Notes: generated by a model not told the origin, from the letters alone. A stretch of 14,192 bases of DNA from Selenomonas sp. (GCA_015265235.1 JABZYJ010000039.1:1-14192), one strand, 5' to 3'; shown: positions 7,011-13,656, counted from the first letter of the stretch. Made by a program: numbers and translations.

Positions 7011-8701
7011 TACATCCCCAAAAACTTTTGTTCAAATATATCCTGCGGTTCAGGGCGTCCAAAGAGGTAGCCCTGAATCGTATCGGTCTTGCAGATCTTG
7101 ACGAGGCAGTCGTACTCGTCCTGATGCTCCACGCCCTCGATGCAGGTGGTCTTGCCGATGCTGTGGCAGAGCTCCACCGTATACTCGACGAGCTTCTGAT
7201 CGAAATGATTGTCCAGAATCCGCATGACAAACGCACGGTCGATCTTGATGATGTCGCAGTTCAGATTCTTGAGCGAGGACAGCGAAGAGTATCCCGTGCC
7301 GAAATCGTCCATGGCGATCTTGATGCCGTGCATCCGAAATGCGTCGAACTGCGCATTGACGAATTTCATGTCGCTGACGATCTTGCTCTCCGTCAGTTCC
7401 AGGACGACGGCATCCGGCGGCATATCATGCCGATGCAGGCAGTCCTCGATGAACTCGAGGAACGAGAGATCCTTGATCTGCTCATAGCTCATGTTGACGC
7501 TCATGCGGAAGTTCGGAATCTTCTTCCGCCACTCCTTGCAGACGCGCAGCGCCTGCTCAAAAATCCAGCGCCCGACGGGCACAATGGTCTTGGTCTCCTC
7601 AAGGATACGGATGAATTCCATGGGCGCGACCATGTGTCCCTTTTCGTTCTTCCAACGGAGCAGCGTCTCCGCACCGACGATATGCTGGTCGTCGCCTGCG
7701 ACCTGCGGCTGGAAGTATAGCTCGAAATTGCGGCACCCCGCCTTGACATCCTCGAGGATCTGCTCCTGAATCGTCAGCGACCGCAGCCAGCGGTTGTAGA
7801 CCTCCTTCGAGAACGCATTCAGTCGATTCTTTCCGCCTGCTTTTGCCGTATCCAGTGCCGCCTGCGCGTATTTATGCAGGACAAGCGGATCGCGCGCCGC
7901 CTGCGGATAGAACACCATGCCCGCCGACATGGTGACGAGATACTGCCGTCCTTCATAGACCTGCGGGTGCGCGAACTCGCGCTGGACGCGGATGAAAAAC
8001 TCCTGCAGCATCTCCTCGTCCGCCTCAGGATAGATGAGCCCAAACTCATCCCCATCCAAACGATAGAGCGAGAGACGGCGCGGGACATTCTGCAGGATGC
8101 ACTCCGAAATCTCCCGCAGAATTGCATCACCGACCTCATGGTTGAATGCCTCGTTCACCATGCGGAAATTATCGATGCCCATGACGAGGAGACCTCCGCC
8201 CTTCCCCGTCTCACGCGCCGTGCGCAGCGCCTCGCCAAGATCCTCGGTGAACTGATAGCGATTCAGCAGCCCCGTCACCGAGTCTGCCGCATTACGCCGT
8301 GCAAGCTGGCTGATCGTCCCAACGAAGAGATTCGGCTGTCCATCCTCGGACAGTCCGATCTTCCCCTTCAGGCGCAGCCATGTGAGATTGCCCTTCGCAT
8401 TCGTAATGCGGAAGTCCAGCTGCCGTTCCCGCCCCTCCGTCACGTCCAGCAACGAGGAAAATATCGCATCAAAGGCGTGGCGATCCTGTATGCAGACCAA
8501 TGGGCGCAGCACGTCGGCAACATGGGTCAATGTCTCCGACGGCAGCGCATAATCTCGGACAAGTGCAGGCGGAGCAAGAAACACATCGGCAGTCGGATCC
8601 ATCATGAAGGCATAGTCGGAGGTTGTGTTTTTCATCAGATCAAAGATCCGCTTGTTCTGCCTGAGTATCGGGCTCAGCGGTGCTCTCTTCTTCCCTGCCA
8701 T
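7010..8701 (-). CDS. GGDEF-EAL protein, probable c-di-GMP phosphodiesterase with degenerate GGDEF
   Basis: 563 residues without a membrane segment. Residues about 20-135 look like a PAS/PAC-type sensor; GGDEF spans about 138-298 and EAL about 308-560. The EAL part keeps what is needed to hydrolyse c-di-GMP: signature ETLLRW (E345, Thr in place of Ala), N403, E435, DDFGTGYSSL (D465, D466), K486, E522 and Q543 in IQGYLFGRPEP. The GGDEF part is altered: the signature is DGDEF (216-220), the usual metal-binding Asp is Gly175 (VMGIDNF instead of a DIDNF-like motif), and no RxxD inhibitory site lies before the signature. Net activity is therefore inferred to be phosphodiesterase, with GGDEF perhaps binding GTP as a regulator. 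The ATG at 8701 has GAGGG upstream. First gene of an overlapping set with queF and the pyridoxal kinase. Confidence 0.92.
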   Translation of the reverse strand: MAGKKRAPLSPILRQNKRIFDLMKNTTSDYAFMMDPTADVFLAPPALVRDYALPSETLTHVADVLRPLVCIQDRHAFDAIFSSLLDVTEGRERQLDFRITNAKGNLTWLRLKGKIGLSEDGQPNLFVGTISQLARRNAADSVTGLLNRYQFTEDLGEALRTARETGKGGGLLVMGIDNFRMVNEAFNHEVGDAILREISECILQNVPRRLSLYRLDGDEFGLIYPEADEEMLQEFFIRVQREFAHPQVYEGRQYLVTMSAGMVFYPQAARDPLVLHKYAQAALDTAKAGGKNRLNAFSKEVYNRWLRSLTIQEQILEDVKAGCRNFELYFQPQVAGDDQHIVGAETLLRWKNEKGHMVAPMEFIRILEETKTIVPVGRWIFEQALRVCKEWRKKIPNFRMSVNMSYEQIKDLSFLEFIEDCLHRHDMPPDAVVLELTESKIVSDMKFVNAQFDAFRMHGIKIAMDDFGTGYSSLSSLKNLNCDIIKIDRAFVMRILDNHFDQKLVEYTVELCHSIGKTTCIEGVEHQDEYDCLVKICKTDTIQGYLFGRPEPQDIFEQKFLGM

Positions 8702-8761
8702 CTTCCGTTCCCTCTCTTCTCCATCGCTCTATGGCAAATAAATTAAACTCCTATTTTTATC

Positions 8762-8790
8762 ATTATATACTTTTTCTCCGGGACATGCAA
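8762..8790 (-). promoter_or_regulatory. Promoter for the GGDEF/EAL-queF-pyridoxal kinase operon
   Basis: Minus strand: TTGCAT (8790-8785), 17-base spacer, perfect TATAAT (8767-8762). This gives a leader of about 55 bases before the ATG at 8701. Confidence 0.75.
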
Positions 8791-8820
8791 CCAACGGACG
8801 CTAGGAAGAGCTCATTTTTG

Positions 8821-8851
8821 TAGGAAAAAAGTTTCAATGACTTTTTTCCTA
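8821..8851. repeat. 12-bp perfect inverted repeat between two divergent promoters
   Basis: TAGGAAAAAAGT (8821-8832) is repeated inverted at 8840-8851 around a 7-base centre. It lies 31 bases beyond the -35 of the EAL gene promoter and ends 6 bases before the -35 of the thioredoxin promoter. There is no adjacent gene end for it to terminate. It may be an operator for one or both promoters, or a curved AT-rich upstream element. Confidence 0.6.
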
Positions 8852-8857
8852 TATCTA

Positions 8858-8886
8858 TTGAAAAATTTCTTGTTTTTTATTATGAT
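8858..8886 (+). promoter_or_regulatory. Promoter for the thioredoxin gene
   Basis: TTGAAA (8858-8863), 17-base spacer, TATGAT (8881-8886): near-consensus. The transcript would start near 8893 and have a leader of about 94 bases, which holds a small CATCA-TTAT-TGATG dyad (8927-8940). No riboswitch was recognised. Confidence 0.78.
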
Positions 8887-8986
8887 AATAGAAAGCGTTC
8901 ATAAAAAATGCGGATAAACGAAAATTCATCATTATTGATGTGGTGTTCTCCGTACATCCCATATTACAGCAAAGGAGATTCAGGCT

Positions 8987-9304
8987 GTGGCTGTCATCGA
9001 ATTAACGAGAGAAACATTTGCCTCCGAAGTCCTAGCGGAAAAGCGTATGGTCGTCGTCGATTTTTGGGCGTCATACTGTATGCCATGCCGTATGCTCATC
9101 CCCGTGCTGGAGGAGGCCTCCACCGCACGCAGCGATGTCAAGTTCTGTAAGATCAACGTGGATGATGCGCAGGACATCGCCGAGCGATACGGCGTGATGA
9201 GCATGCCGATCCTCATCTTCTTCAAGAATGGAGAGCCCGTCGATGAGTCCATCGGGCTCATCACGAAGGACGAACTGCTCGCCATCCTCGAAAAAAACAA
9301 ATAA
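8987..9304 (+). CDS. Thioredoxin with CMPC active site
   Basis: 105 residues, the usual thioredoxin length and fold pattern: VVVDFWASYCMPCRMLIPVLEE with the redox Cys pair at 31 and 34, the strand KINVDD, the cis-proline (Pro74 in MSMPILIFFKNG) and the final helix. The active site is CMPC instead of the common CGPC; the residues between the cysteines influence redox potential, so the partner range may differ. The start is GTG at 8987 with AAAGGAGA about 9 bases upstream. It stands alone, with its own promoter and terminator. It could be a general disulfide reductase or a specialised thioredoxin-like protein; no dedicated reductase gene is adjacent. Confidence 0.9.
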   Translation: MAVIELTRETFASEVLAEKRMVVVDFWASYCMPCRMLIPVLEEASTARSDVKFCKINVDDAQDIAERYGVMSMPILIFFKNGEPVDESIGLITKDELLAILEKNK

Positions 9305-9314
9305 TACAGCTGCG

Positions 9315-9355
9315 CTGCTACATGACAGTGTTTCACTGCGTGCAGCAGTTTTTTT
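9315..9355 (+). terminator. Terminator of the thioredoxin gene, overlapping the methylase 3' end
   Basis: Imperfect stem CTGCTACATGACAGTG (9315-9330) with CACTGCGTGCAGCAG (9334-9348), one bulge and one mismatch, a 3-base loop and a run of seven Ts (9349-9355). It extends over the last codons of the convergent TrmH-family gene (stop at 9333-9335). An 11-bp direct repeat, CAGCTGCGCTG, flanks it at 9307-9317 and 9358-9368. Confidence 0.72.
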
Positions 9356-10175
9356 CGCAGCTGCGCTGACGCATGGACTCATAGAGGATCGCCGTGGCGG
9401 CCGAGGCGACGTTGAGCGACTCCGCCTGCCCGCACATTGGGACGTAGAGGTGCTGACACGCGCCCAAGAGGCGCTCCGATACACCGTTTGCCTCGTTGCC
9501 GAGAATGACAATCGTGGGGCGACGCAAATCCGCCGCAAAATGCGTCACGGCATCGGCGTCGCACGCGGCAGCATAGAGATGTAGGCTTTGTTCCTGTGCG
9601 AAACACAGGAGTTCCTCATCATCGACCCCGCTGATAAAGGGAACGTAAAACAGAGAGCCCATCGTTGCACGGACAACCTTGCTGCTGTATACATCTGCAC
9701 AGCCGCGCAGAAGTATCACGCCCGCTGCGCCCGCTGCATCCGCCGTGCGCAGAATCATGCCGACGTTGCCGGGATCCTGCACACGATCGAGAGCCAGATA
9801 AAACGGTGCTTTCTCCGCTGTGTGTACGAGATTGGTCAATGCCTTGCGGGGAGGGCGCTGCAGCAGCAGCAGGATTCCCTGCGGCGCGTCCGTCTCCGCG
9901 CAGGCGGCAAAGAGCCGCGGCGTGACGCAGCTAACCGGCACGCCGCGCAGACGCAGCTGCTCTGCCAGCACGGCAGCCCGCTCCGCCGCCAAGGCACGCT
10001 CCGTCACTACGGCGTGTAGAATCTGTCCGTCTGACCGCGCTGCCATCTCGGCAAGACGCAGGCCCTCCACCAAAAACACATTTTCCTTGGCGGCACGGCG
10101 CGGGCTGCGCGCCAACACAGAGAGGCGGCGGATGAGTGGGTTCTCCGCACTCGTGATTGTCTCGATCTTTTTCAT
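9333..10175 (-). CDS. TrmH (SpoU)-family RNA 2'-O-methyltransferase
   Basis: 280 residues with the two-part layout of YsgA/RlmB-type enzymes: an N-terminal substrate-binding domain (about 1-105, starting ITSAENPLIRRL, with FLVEGLRLAEMA) and a C-terminal knotted SPOUT domain. Its three SpoU motifs are LDRVQDPGNVGMILRTADAAG (129-149, with Asn137 and Arg143), VILGNEANGVS (223-233) and VPMCGQAESLNVASAATAILYE (245-266). Such enzymes methylate ribose in rRNA (or tRNA) using SAM; the exact target cannot be told. It follows rplT, a common Firmicutes arrangement. The ATG at 10175 is only 5 bases beyond the U-run of the rplT terminator, and no convincing ribosome binding site precedes it. The C-terminal tail (RSCEKNCCTQ) is unusually Cys-rich. 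Confidence 0.9.
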   Translation of the reverse strand: MKKIETITSAENPLIRRLSVLARSPRRAAKENVFLVEGLRLAEMAARSDGQILHAVVTERALAAERAAVLAEQLRLRGVPVSCVTPRLFAACAETDAPQGILLLLQRPPRKALTNLVHTAEKAPFYLALDRVQDPGNVGMILRTADAAGAAGVILLRGCADVYSSKVVRATMGSLFYVPFISGVDDEELLCFAQEQSLHLYAAACDADAVTHFAADLRRPTIVILGNEANGVSERLLGACQHLYVPMCGQAESLNVASAATAILYESMRQRSCEKNCCTQ

Positions 10176-10180
10176 CGTAT

Positions 10181-10216
10181 AAAAAGAGCCTGATGAATCC
10201 GATGACTCATCAGGCT
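10181..10216 (-). terminator. Terminator/attenuator between rplT and the TrmH-family gene
   Basis: 10-bp perfect stem AGCCTGATGA (minus 10216-10207 with 10196-10187), a 10-base loop and CTTTTT directly after the stem. It lies 9 bases past the rplT stop and 5 bases before the next gene's ATG, so it either ends the infC-rpmI-rplT message or gates expression of the methylase. Confidence 0.85.
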
Positions 10217-10225
10217 GCTCCCATC

Positions 10226-10579
10226 TTACTGATTTTCCTTTGCGACGTTCACAAGCTGCGTGAATGCCGCTGCATCGGCAATGGCGAGATCGGCAAGCAT
10301 CTTGCGGTTGACCTCGACCCCTGCATTCGTCAGACCCGCGATAAAGCGGCTGTACGAGATGCCGTTCGCACGCGCTGCTGCATTGATGCGTGCGATCCAG
10401 AGACGACGGAACGTGCCCTTCTTTGCACGACGGTCACGGCGCGCATAGTAGAGCGCCTTCATGACAGTCTCGTTTGCCTTCTTGAACTGCTTGCTGCGCG
10501 AGCCGCGATAGCCCTTGGCAAGCTTCAAAATCTTCTTATGACGACGGTGTGCCGTAACACCGCTCTTTACTCTTGGCAT
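10226..10579 (-). CDS. rplT: Large-subunit ribosomal protein L20
   Basis: 117 residues, full bacterial L20 length. It shows MPRVKSGVTAHRRHKKILKLAKGY, the basic helix rich in Arg and Lys that threads into 23S rRNA, then RLWIARINAAARANGISYSRFIAGL and the C-terminal globular part that in other bacteria also binds the operon mRNA. AGGAGG stands 7 bases before the ATG. It is 50 bases after rpmI; that gap contains a CCTAC-GTGG-GTAGG hairpin just before the ribosome binding site. Confidence 0.97.
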   Translation of the reverse strand: MPRVKSGVTAHRRHKKILKLAKGYRGSRSKQFKKANETVMKALYYARRDRRAKKGTFRRLWIARINAAARANGISYSRFIAGLTNAGVEVNRKMLADLAIADAAAFTQLVNVAKENQ

Positions 10580-10629
10580 AGCAATTCCTCCTGTTTCCTA
10601 CCCACGTAGGGTTCTCTTCATTGCCCCGT

Positions 10630-10827
10630 TTATGCGTAGGGGAGCATCTTGCGGATGCGCTTGTAGTCCGAGTTGTCGGCAAGTGCTGCCTTGCGCAGGT
10701 TGCGCTTGCGTTTCGGCGTCTTCTTCTCCAGAATATGTCTCTTGTACGCCTTGTTGCGACGGAACTCTCCGCTCCCTGTTACGGTGAAGCGCTTTGCTGC
10801 AGCGCGGCGCGTTTTAATCTTCGGCAT
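10630..10827 (-). CDS. rpmI: Large-subunit ribosomal protein L35
   Basis: 65 residues, MPKIKTRRAAAKRFTVTGSG with basic RNA-binding stretches (KKTPKRKRNLRKAA) and the ending RIRKMLPY typical of L35. Two ATGs lie six bases apart. The second (10827) is chosen because it gives the conserved MPKIK start and is 8 bases from AGGAGG, while the first (10833) would be only 2 bases away. The gene overlaps the end of infC by 14 bases, so its ribosome binding site is inside infC and translation is probably coupled. Confidence 0.96.
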   Translation of the reverse strand: MPKIKTRRAAAKRFTVTGSGEFRRNKAYKRHILEKKTPKRKRNLRKAALADNSDYKRIRKMLPYA

Positions 10828-11395
10828 CGCCATTTCCTCCTTTATCTTCCTGCTTCGCGGGTTTTGCCGCCTTGGCGGGCTTCTGCACCTTCGGCGAAAG
10901 AATCATCGTCATATTCTTTCCCTCGAGCTTCGCACCGCGTTCGATCGACACGAGATCGCCCAACCGCTCGGAGACGCGGTCGAGAACCACGCGCCCGAGT
11001 TCCGGATGGGAGAGCTCACGCCCACGGAACATGATCGTCACCTTGACCTTGTTGCCCTCTTCGACGAAGCGAAGCGCATTCTTCAGCTTGACATTGAAGT
11101 CATGCTCGTCGATGTTCGGACGCAGCTTGACCTCCTTGATGCTGATGGTCTTTTGCTTCTTCTTCGCTTCTTTCTCACGTTTCTGCTGCTCATAGCGGAA
11201 CTTTCCAAAGTCCATGATGCGGCAGACGGGCGGCTTCGCCTTCGGCGCCACCTCGACCAGGTCGAGATGCTGCTCCTCCGCCATGCGAAGGGCATCGCGC
11301 GTCAGCATAATGCCAAGCTGTTCCCCCTCCGCACTGGTGACACGCACCTCACGGATATGGATTTCCTCATTGATTCGCAAAGATTCCCTGCTTAT
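10814..11395 (-). CDS. infC: Translation initiation factor IF-3, probable AUA start
   Basis: 193 residues. It has the IF3 N-domain (RINEEIHIREVRV, GEQLGIM, ALRMAEEQHLDLVEVAPKAKPPVCRIMDFGKFRYEQQK), a Lys-rich linker and the C-domain (KEVKLRPNIDEHDFNVKLKNA, VKVTIMFRGRE), followed by an Ala/Lys-rich tail of about 25 residues. IF3 binds the 30S subunit and rejects poor start codons. No ATG is suitably placed. AGGAGGTG (minus 11411-11404) is followed after 8 bases by an in-frame ATA (11395-11393), giving (M)SRESLRINEE, which resembles other IF3 N-termini. The next start-like codon, TTG at 11380, is too far from that site. A rare AUA/AUU start is a known feature of infC and lets IF3 repress its own synthesis. 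Heads infC-rpmI-rplT. Confidence 0.93.
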   Translation of the reverse strand: MSRESLRINEEIHIREVRVTSAEGEQLGIMLTRDALRMAEEQHLDLVEVAPKAKPPVCRIMDFGKFRYEQQKREKEAKKKQKTISIKEVKLRPNIDEHDFNVKLKNALRFVEEGNKVKVTIMFRGRELSHPELGRVVLDRVSERLGDLVSIERGAKLEGKNMTMILSPKVQKPAKAAKPAKQEDKGGNGDAED

Positions 11396-11446
11396 GGCAA
11401 GAACACCTCCTGGTACGGATGCGCAAGATTACGCCATCCGGCAATA

Positions 11447-11529
11447 GAAAAGGGCGGCATAAAGCCACCCTGATACACTCTCTCATGCAACCCGTCAGAC
11501 ATCTGTGCCCGCAGGTGAGAAGCGGTGGC
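11447..11529 (-). promoter_or_regulatory. infC leader: terminator and competing upstream pairing (L20/IF3-operon leader type)
   Basis: A terminator GGGTGGC-TTTAT-GCCGCCC followed by TTTTC (minus 11470-11447) lies in the infC leader. Its left arm can instead pair with GCCACC (minus 11529-11524), which is partly the loop of a small AGAAGC-CACC-GCTTCT hairpin (11518-11533). This mutually exclusive pairing is the logic of an attenuator. Position and layout fit the leaders of infC-rpmI-rplT operons regulated by L20 in other Firmicutes, but the family assignment is inferred, not tested. Confidence 0.65.
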
Positions 11530-11549
11530 TTCTGCTTTCAACGTGAGAT

Positions 11550-11579
11550 ATATTACCACAGATCGGCGTATCCTGTCAA
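11550..11579 (-). promoter_or_regulatory. Promoter for infC-rpmI-rplT
   Basis: Minus strand: consensus TTGACA (11579-11574), 18-base spacer ending in TGG (extended -10), then TAATAT (11555-11550). The -35 overlaps the thrS stop codon. The transcript start near 11543 gives a leader of about 148 bases. Confidence 0.72.
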
Positions 11580-13495
11580 TACTCCAGTGCACGCGTCGCA
11601 ATTTTTTCCTGTACGAGCGCGATAAAGTCCGCGACGGGCAGGACTGTGCTGTCCTTCTCTCCATACTTGCGGAAGGCAACTGTGCCGCTCTCCATCTCCT
11701 GATCGCCAACCACCAGCGTGTACGGCGTCTTCTTGACCTGGCTCTCGCGGATTTTGTAGCCCGTCTTTTCGTTGCGTGCGTCCACCTCAACGCGGAGGCC
11801 GAGGTCGAACATCTTCTTATACAGTTCCTCCGCGTATGCGGCATGACGCTCCGTAATCGGCAGGATACGTACCTGCACGGGAGCCATCCACACGGGGAAT
11901 GCACCTGCATAGTTCTCGATCAGGATACCGATAAAGCGCTCAATCGAGCCATAGACCACGCTATGCAGCATGACGGGACGATGCTTTTCGCCGTCCTCAC
12001 CAACATAGGTGAGATCGAACTTCTCGGGCAGACTCATATCGAGCTGGATCGTGCCGCACTGCCACGTACGTCCGATGGAGTCGCGCAGGTGGAAGTCGAT
12101 CTTCGGGCCGTAAAACGCGCCGTCTCCCTCGTTGACGACATAGTCCAGACCGCGGTTGTCCAGTGCCTTCTGCAGGCCATTCGTCGCCATCTCCCACATC
12201 TCATCTGTGCCCATCGAGTCCTCGGGGCGCGTCGAGAGCTCTGCCTTGTACGTCAGTCCGAACGTGCGGTAGACCTCGTCGAAGAGGTCGATCGTGTGCT
12301 GGATCTCACCCTCGATCTGATCGGGGGTCACAAAGAGATGCGCATCATCCTGCGTGAAGTTGCGGACGCGGAAGAGCCCGTGCAGAGCACCCGAAAGCTC
12401 GTGACGATGGACGAGTCCCAGCTCGGCAAGACGCAGCGGCAGATCGCGGTAGCTGTGCAGCTGGGAACGATAGACGAGCATGCAGCCGGGGCAGTTCATC
12501 GGCTTGATTGCATAGTCCTCTTCGTCGATCTCCGTGGTATACATATTCTCGCGATAGTGGAACCAATGCCCCGAGGTCTCCCAGAGCTTACGGCTGAGAA
12601 TCACAGGCGTGCTGATCTCCTGATAACCGTAGCGGCGATGTACCTCGCGCCAATAGTCGAGCAATGCGTTGCGCAGTGCCATGCCGTTCGGATGGAAGAA
12701 CGGGAAGCCCGGCCCCTCCTCATGCAGGCTGAAGAGATCCAGTTCTCTGCCGAGTTTTCGGTGGTCGCGCTTTGCCGCCTCCTCCAGCATGTGCAGGTAG
12801 GAATCAAGTTCTTCCTGCTTCTCAAACGCCGTGCCATAGATGCGCTGCAGCATCTTATTCTTCTCACTGCCGCGCCAGTATGCACCTGCGACACTCTGCA
12901 GCTTAAATGCCTTGACCTTGCCGGTCGAGACGACATGGGGGCCTGCGCAGAGGTCGGTGAACTCGCCCTGCGTATAGAGGGAGATCACCTCGTCCTCTGG
13001 CAGATCCTCAATCAGCTCTACCTTATAGTTCTCACCCTTCTCACGGAAGAGTGCAATCGCCTCTGCACGGGGAATCTCGCGGCGGACAAGCGGCAGATTC
13101 TCCTTGACGATCTTCTTCATTTCCTTTTCGATATCACGAAGATCGGCATCCGTCAGCTGGTGCTCCATGTCGAAATCGTAGTAGAAGCCATTCTCGATCG
13201 CAGGTCCGATCGCGAGCTGCACATGGCTCTCCGGATACAGGCGCTTCACCGCCTGCGCCATGACGTGCGCCGCCGTATGGCGCAGAGCGTGGCGGCCGCC
13301 CTCATCATCAAAGGTCAGCACGCACAGCGCAGCATCCTTCGTGACCGGCGTCGTCAGATCGACAACCTCGCCGTCGAGGCTCGCCGCGAGTGCCTTTTTC
13401 GCCAAGGAGTTGCTCATGCCCTTGACGACATCCAGTATGCTCGTCCCTGCCTCTGCCTCGCGAACGGAGCCATCCGGCAGTGTCAGCTTTATCAT
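11576..13495 (-). CDS. thrS: Threonyl-tRNA synthetase
   Basis: 639 residues, complete: TGS domain (1-62, MIKLTLPDGS), editing domain for mischarged Ser (about 65-225, with H73, H77, C183 and H187 in HTAAH and CAGPH), class II core (about 240-535) and anticodon-binding domain (about 536-639). The zinc ligands are C335 (MNCPGC), H386 (DDAHLF) and H511 (VMLHSVV). All catalytic and editing landmarks are present. The ATG at 13495 is chosen because GGGAG lies 8 bases upstream and homologues start at MIKLTL; the in-frame extension to 13582 runs through the leader terminator. Expressed from its own consensus promoter through an attenuator, and followed by the infC promoter. Confidence 0.97.
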   Translation of the reverse strand: MIKLTLPDGSVREAEAGTSILDVVKGMSNSLAKKALAASLDGEVVDLTTPVTKDAALCVLTFDDEGGRHALRHTAAHVMAQAVKRLYPESHVQLAIGPAIENGFYYDFDMEHQLTDADLRDIEKEMKKIVKENLPLVRREIPRAEAIALFREKGENYKVELIEDLPEDEVISLYTQGEFTDLCAGPHVVSTGKVKAFKLQSVAGAYWRGSEKNKMLQRIYGTAFEKQEELDSYLHMLEEAAKRDHRKLGRELDLFSLHEEGPGFPFFHPNGMALRNALLDYWREVHRRYGYQEISTPVILSRKLWETSGHWFHYRENMYTTEIDEEDYAIKPMNCPGCMLVYRSQLHSYRDLPLRLAELGLVHRHELSGALHGLFRVRNFTQDDAHLFVTPDQIEGEIQHTIDLFDEVYRTFGLTYKAELSTRPEDSMGTDEMWEMATNGLQKALDNRGLDYVVNEGDGAFYGPKIDFHLRDSIGRTWQCGTIQLDMSLPEKFDLTYVGEDGEKHRPVMLHSVVYGSIERFIGILIENYAGAFPVWMAPVQVRILPITERHAAYAEELYKKMFDLGLRVEVDARNEKTGYKIRESQVKKTPYTLVVGDQEMESGTVAFRKYGEKDSTVLPVADFIALVQEKIATRALEY

Positions 13496-13512
13496 AAAAT
13501 GCTCTCCCTTCC

Positions 13513-13570
13513 AAATAAACAAAAGCCCTGTCCCTGTGGGATAGGAAATCCATCCTCTCGGGGACAAGGC
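13513..13570 (-). terminator. Terminator in the thrS leader (probable attenuator)
   Basis: Minus strand GCCTTGTCCC (13570-13561) pairs with GGGACAGGGC (13534-13525) over 10 bp with two wobble pairs. An inner GGAT/ATCC stem follows, and TTTTGTTTATTT comes directly after. It lies inside the predicted transcript, 17 bases before the thrS ATG. CCTGTC just upstream (13576-13571) can compete for GACAGG of the right arm, which could act as an antiterminator. The leader of about 125 bases is too short for a T-box and has no T-box core, so the signal sensed is unknown. Confidence 0.72.
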
Positions 13571-13627
13571 GACAGGAAGCACCGTGATTTCGTACTCCCA
13601 TAAGTTTCCACCCTAATCGGTAAAATT

Positions 13628-13656
13628 ATTATAAGGCGGTCAATTCTCTGTGTCAA
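13628..13656 (-). promoter_or_regulatory. Perfect consensus sigma-70-type promoter for thrS
   Basis: Minus strand TTGACA (13656-13651), exactly 17 bases, TATAAT (13633-13628). The -35 lies in the last codons of the LysM gene. The transcript would start near 13621. Such a strong promoter fits a gene limited by a downstream attenuator. Confidence 0.9.

Noticed and set aside
11525..13603. 692-codon plus-strand open frame opposite thrS
   Set aside because: Exact antisense shadow of thrS, which has all catalytic and zinc residues; no recognisable domain and no ribosome binding site.
13600..13615. AGGGTGGAAAC resembling a T-box core before thrS
   Set aside because: It is about 10-15 bases from the predicted transcript start with no stem I before it, lacks the ACCGCG continuation, and is better read as a ribosome binding site-like sequence.
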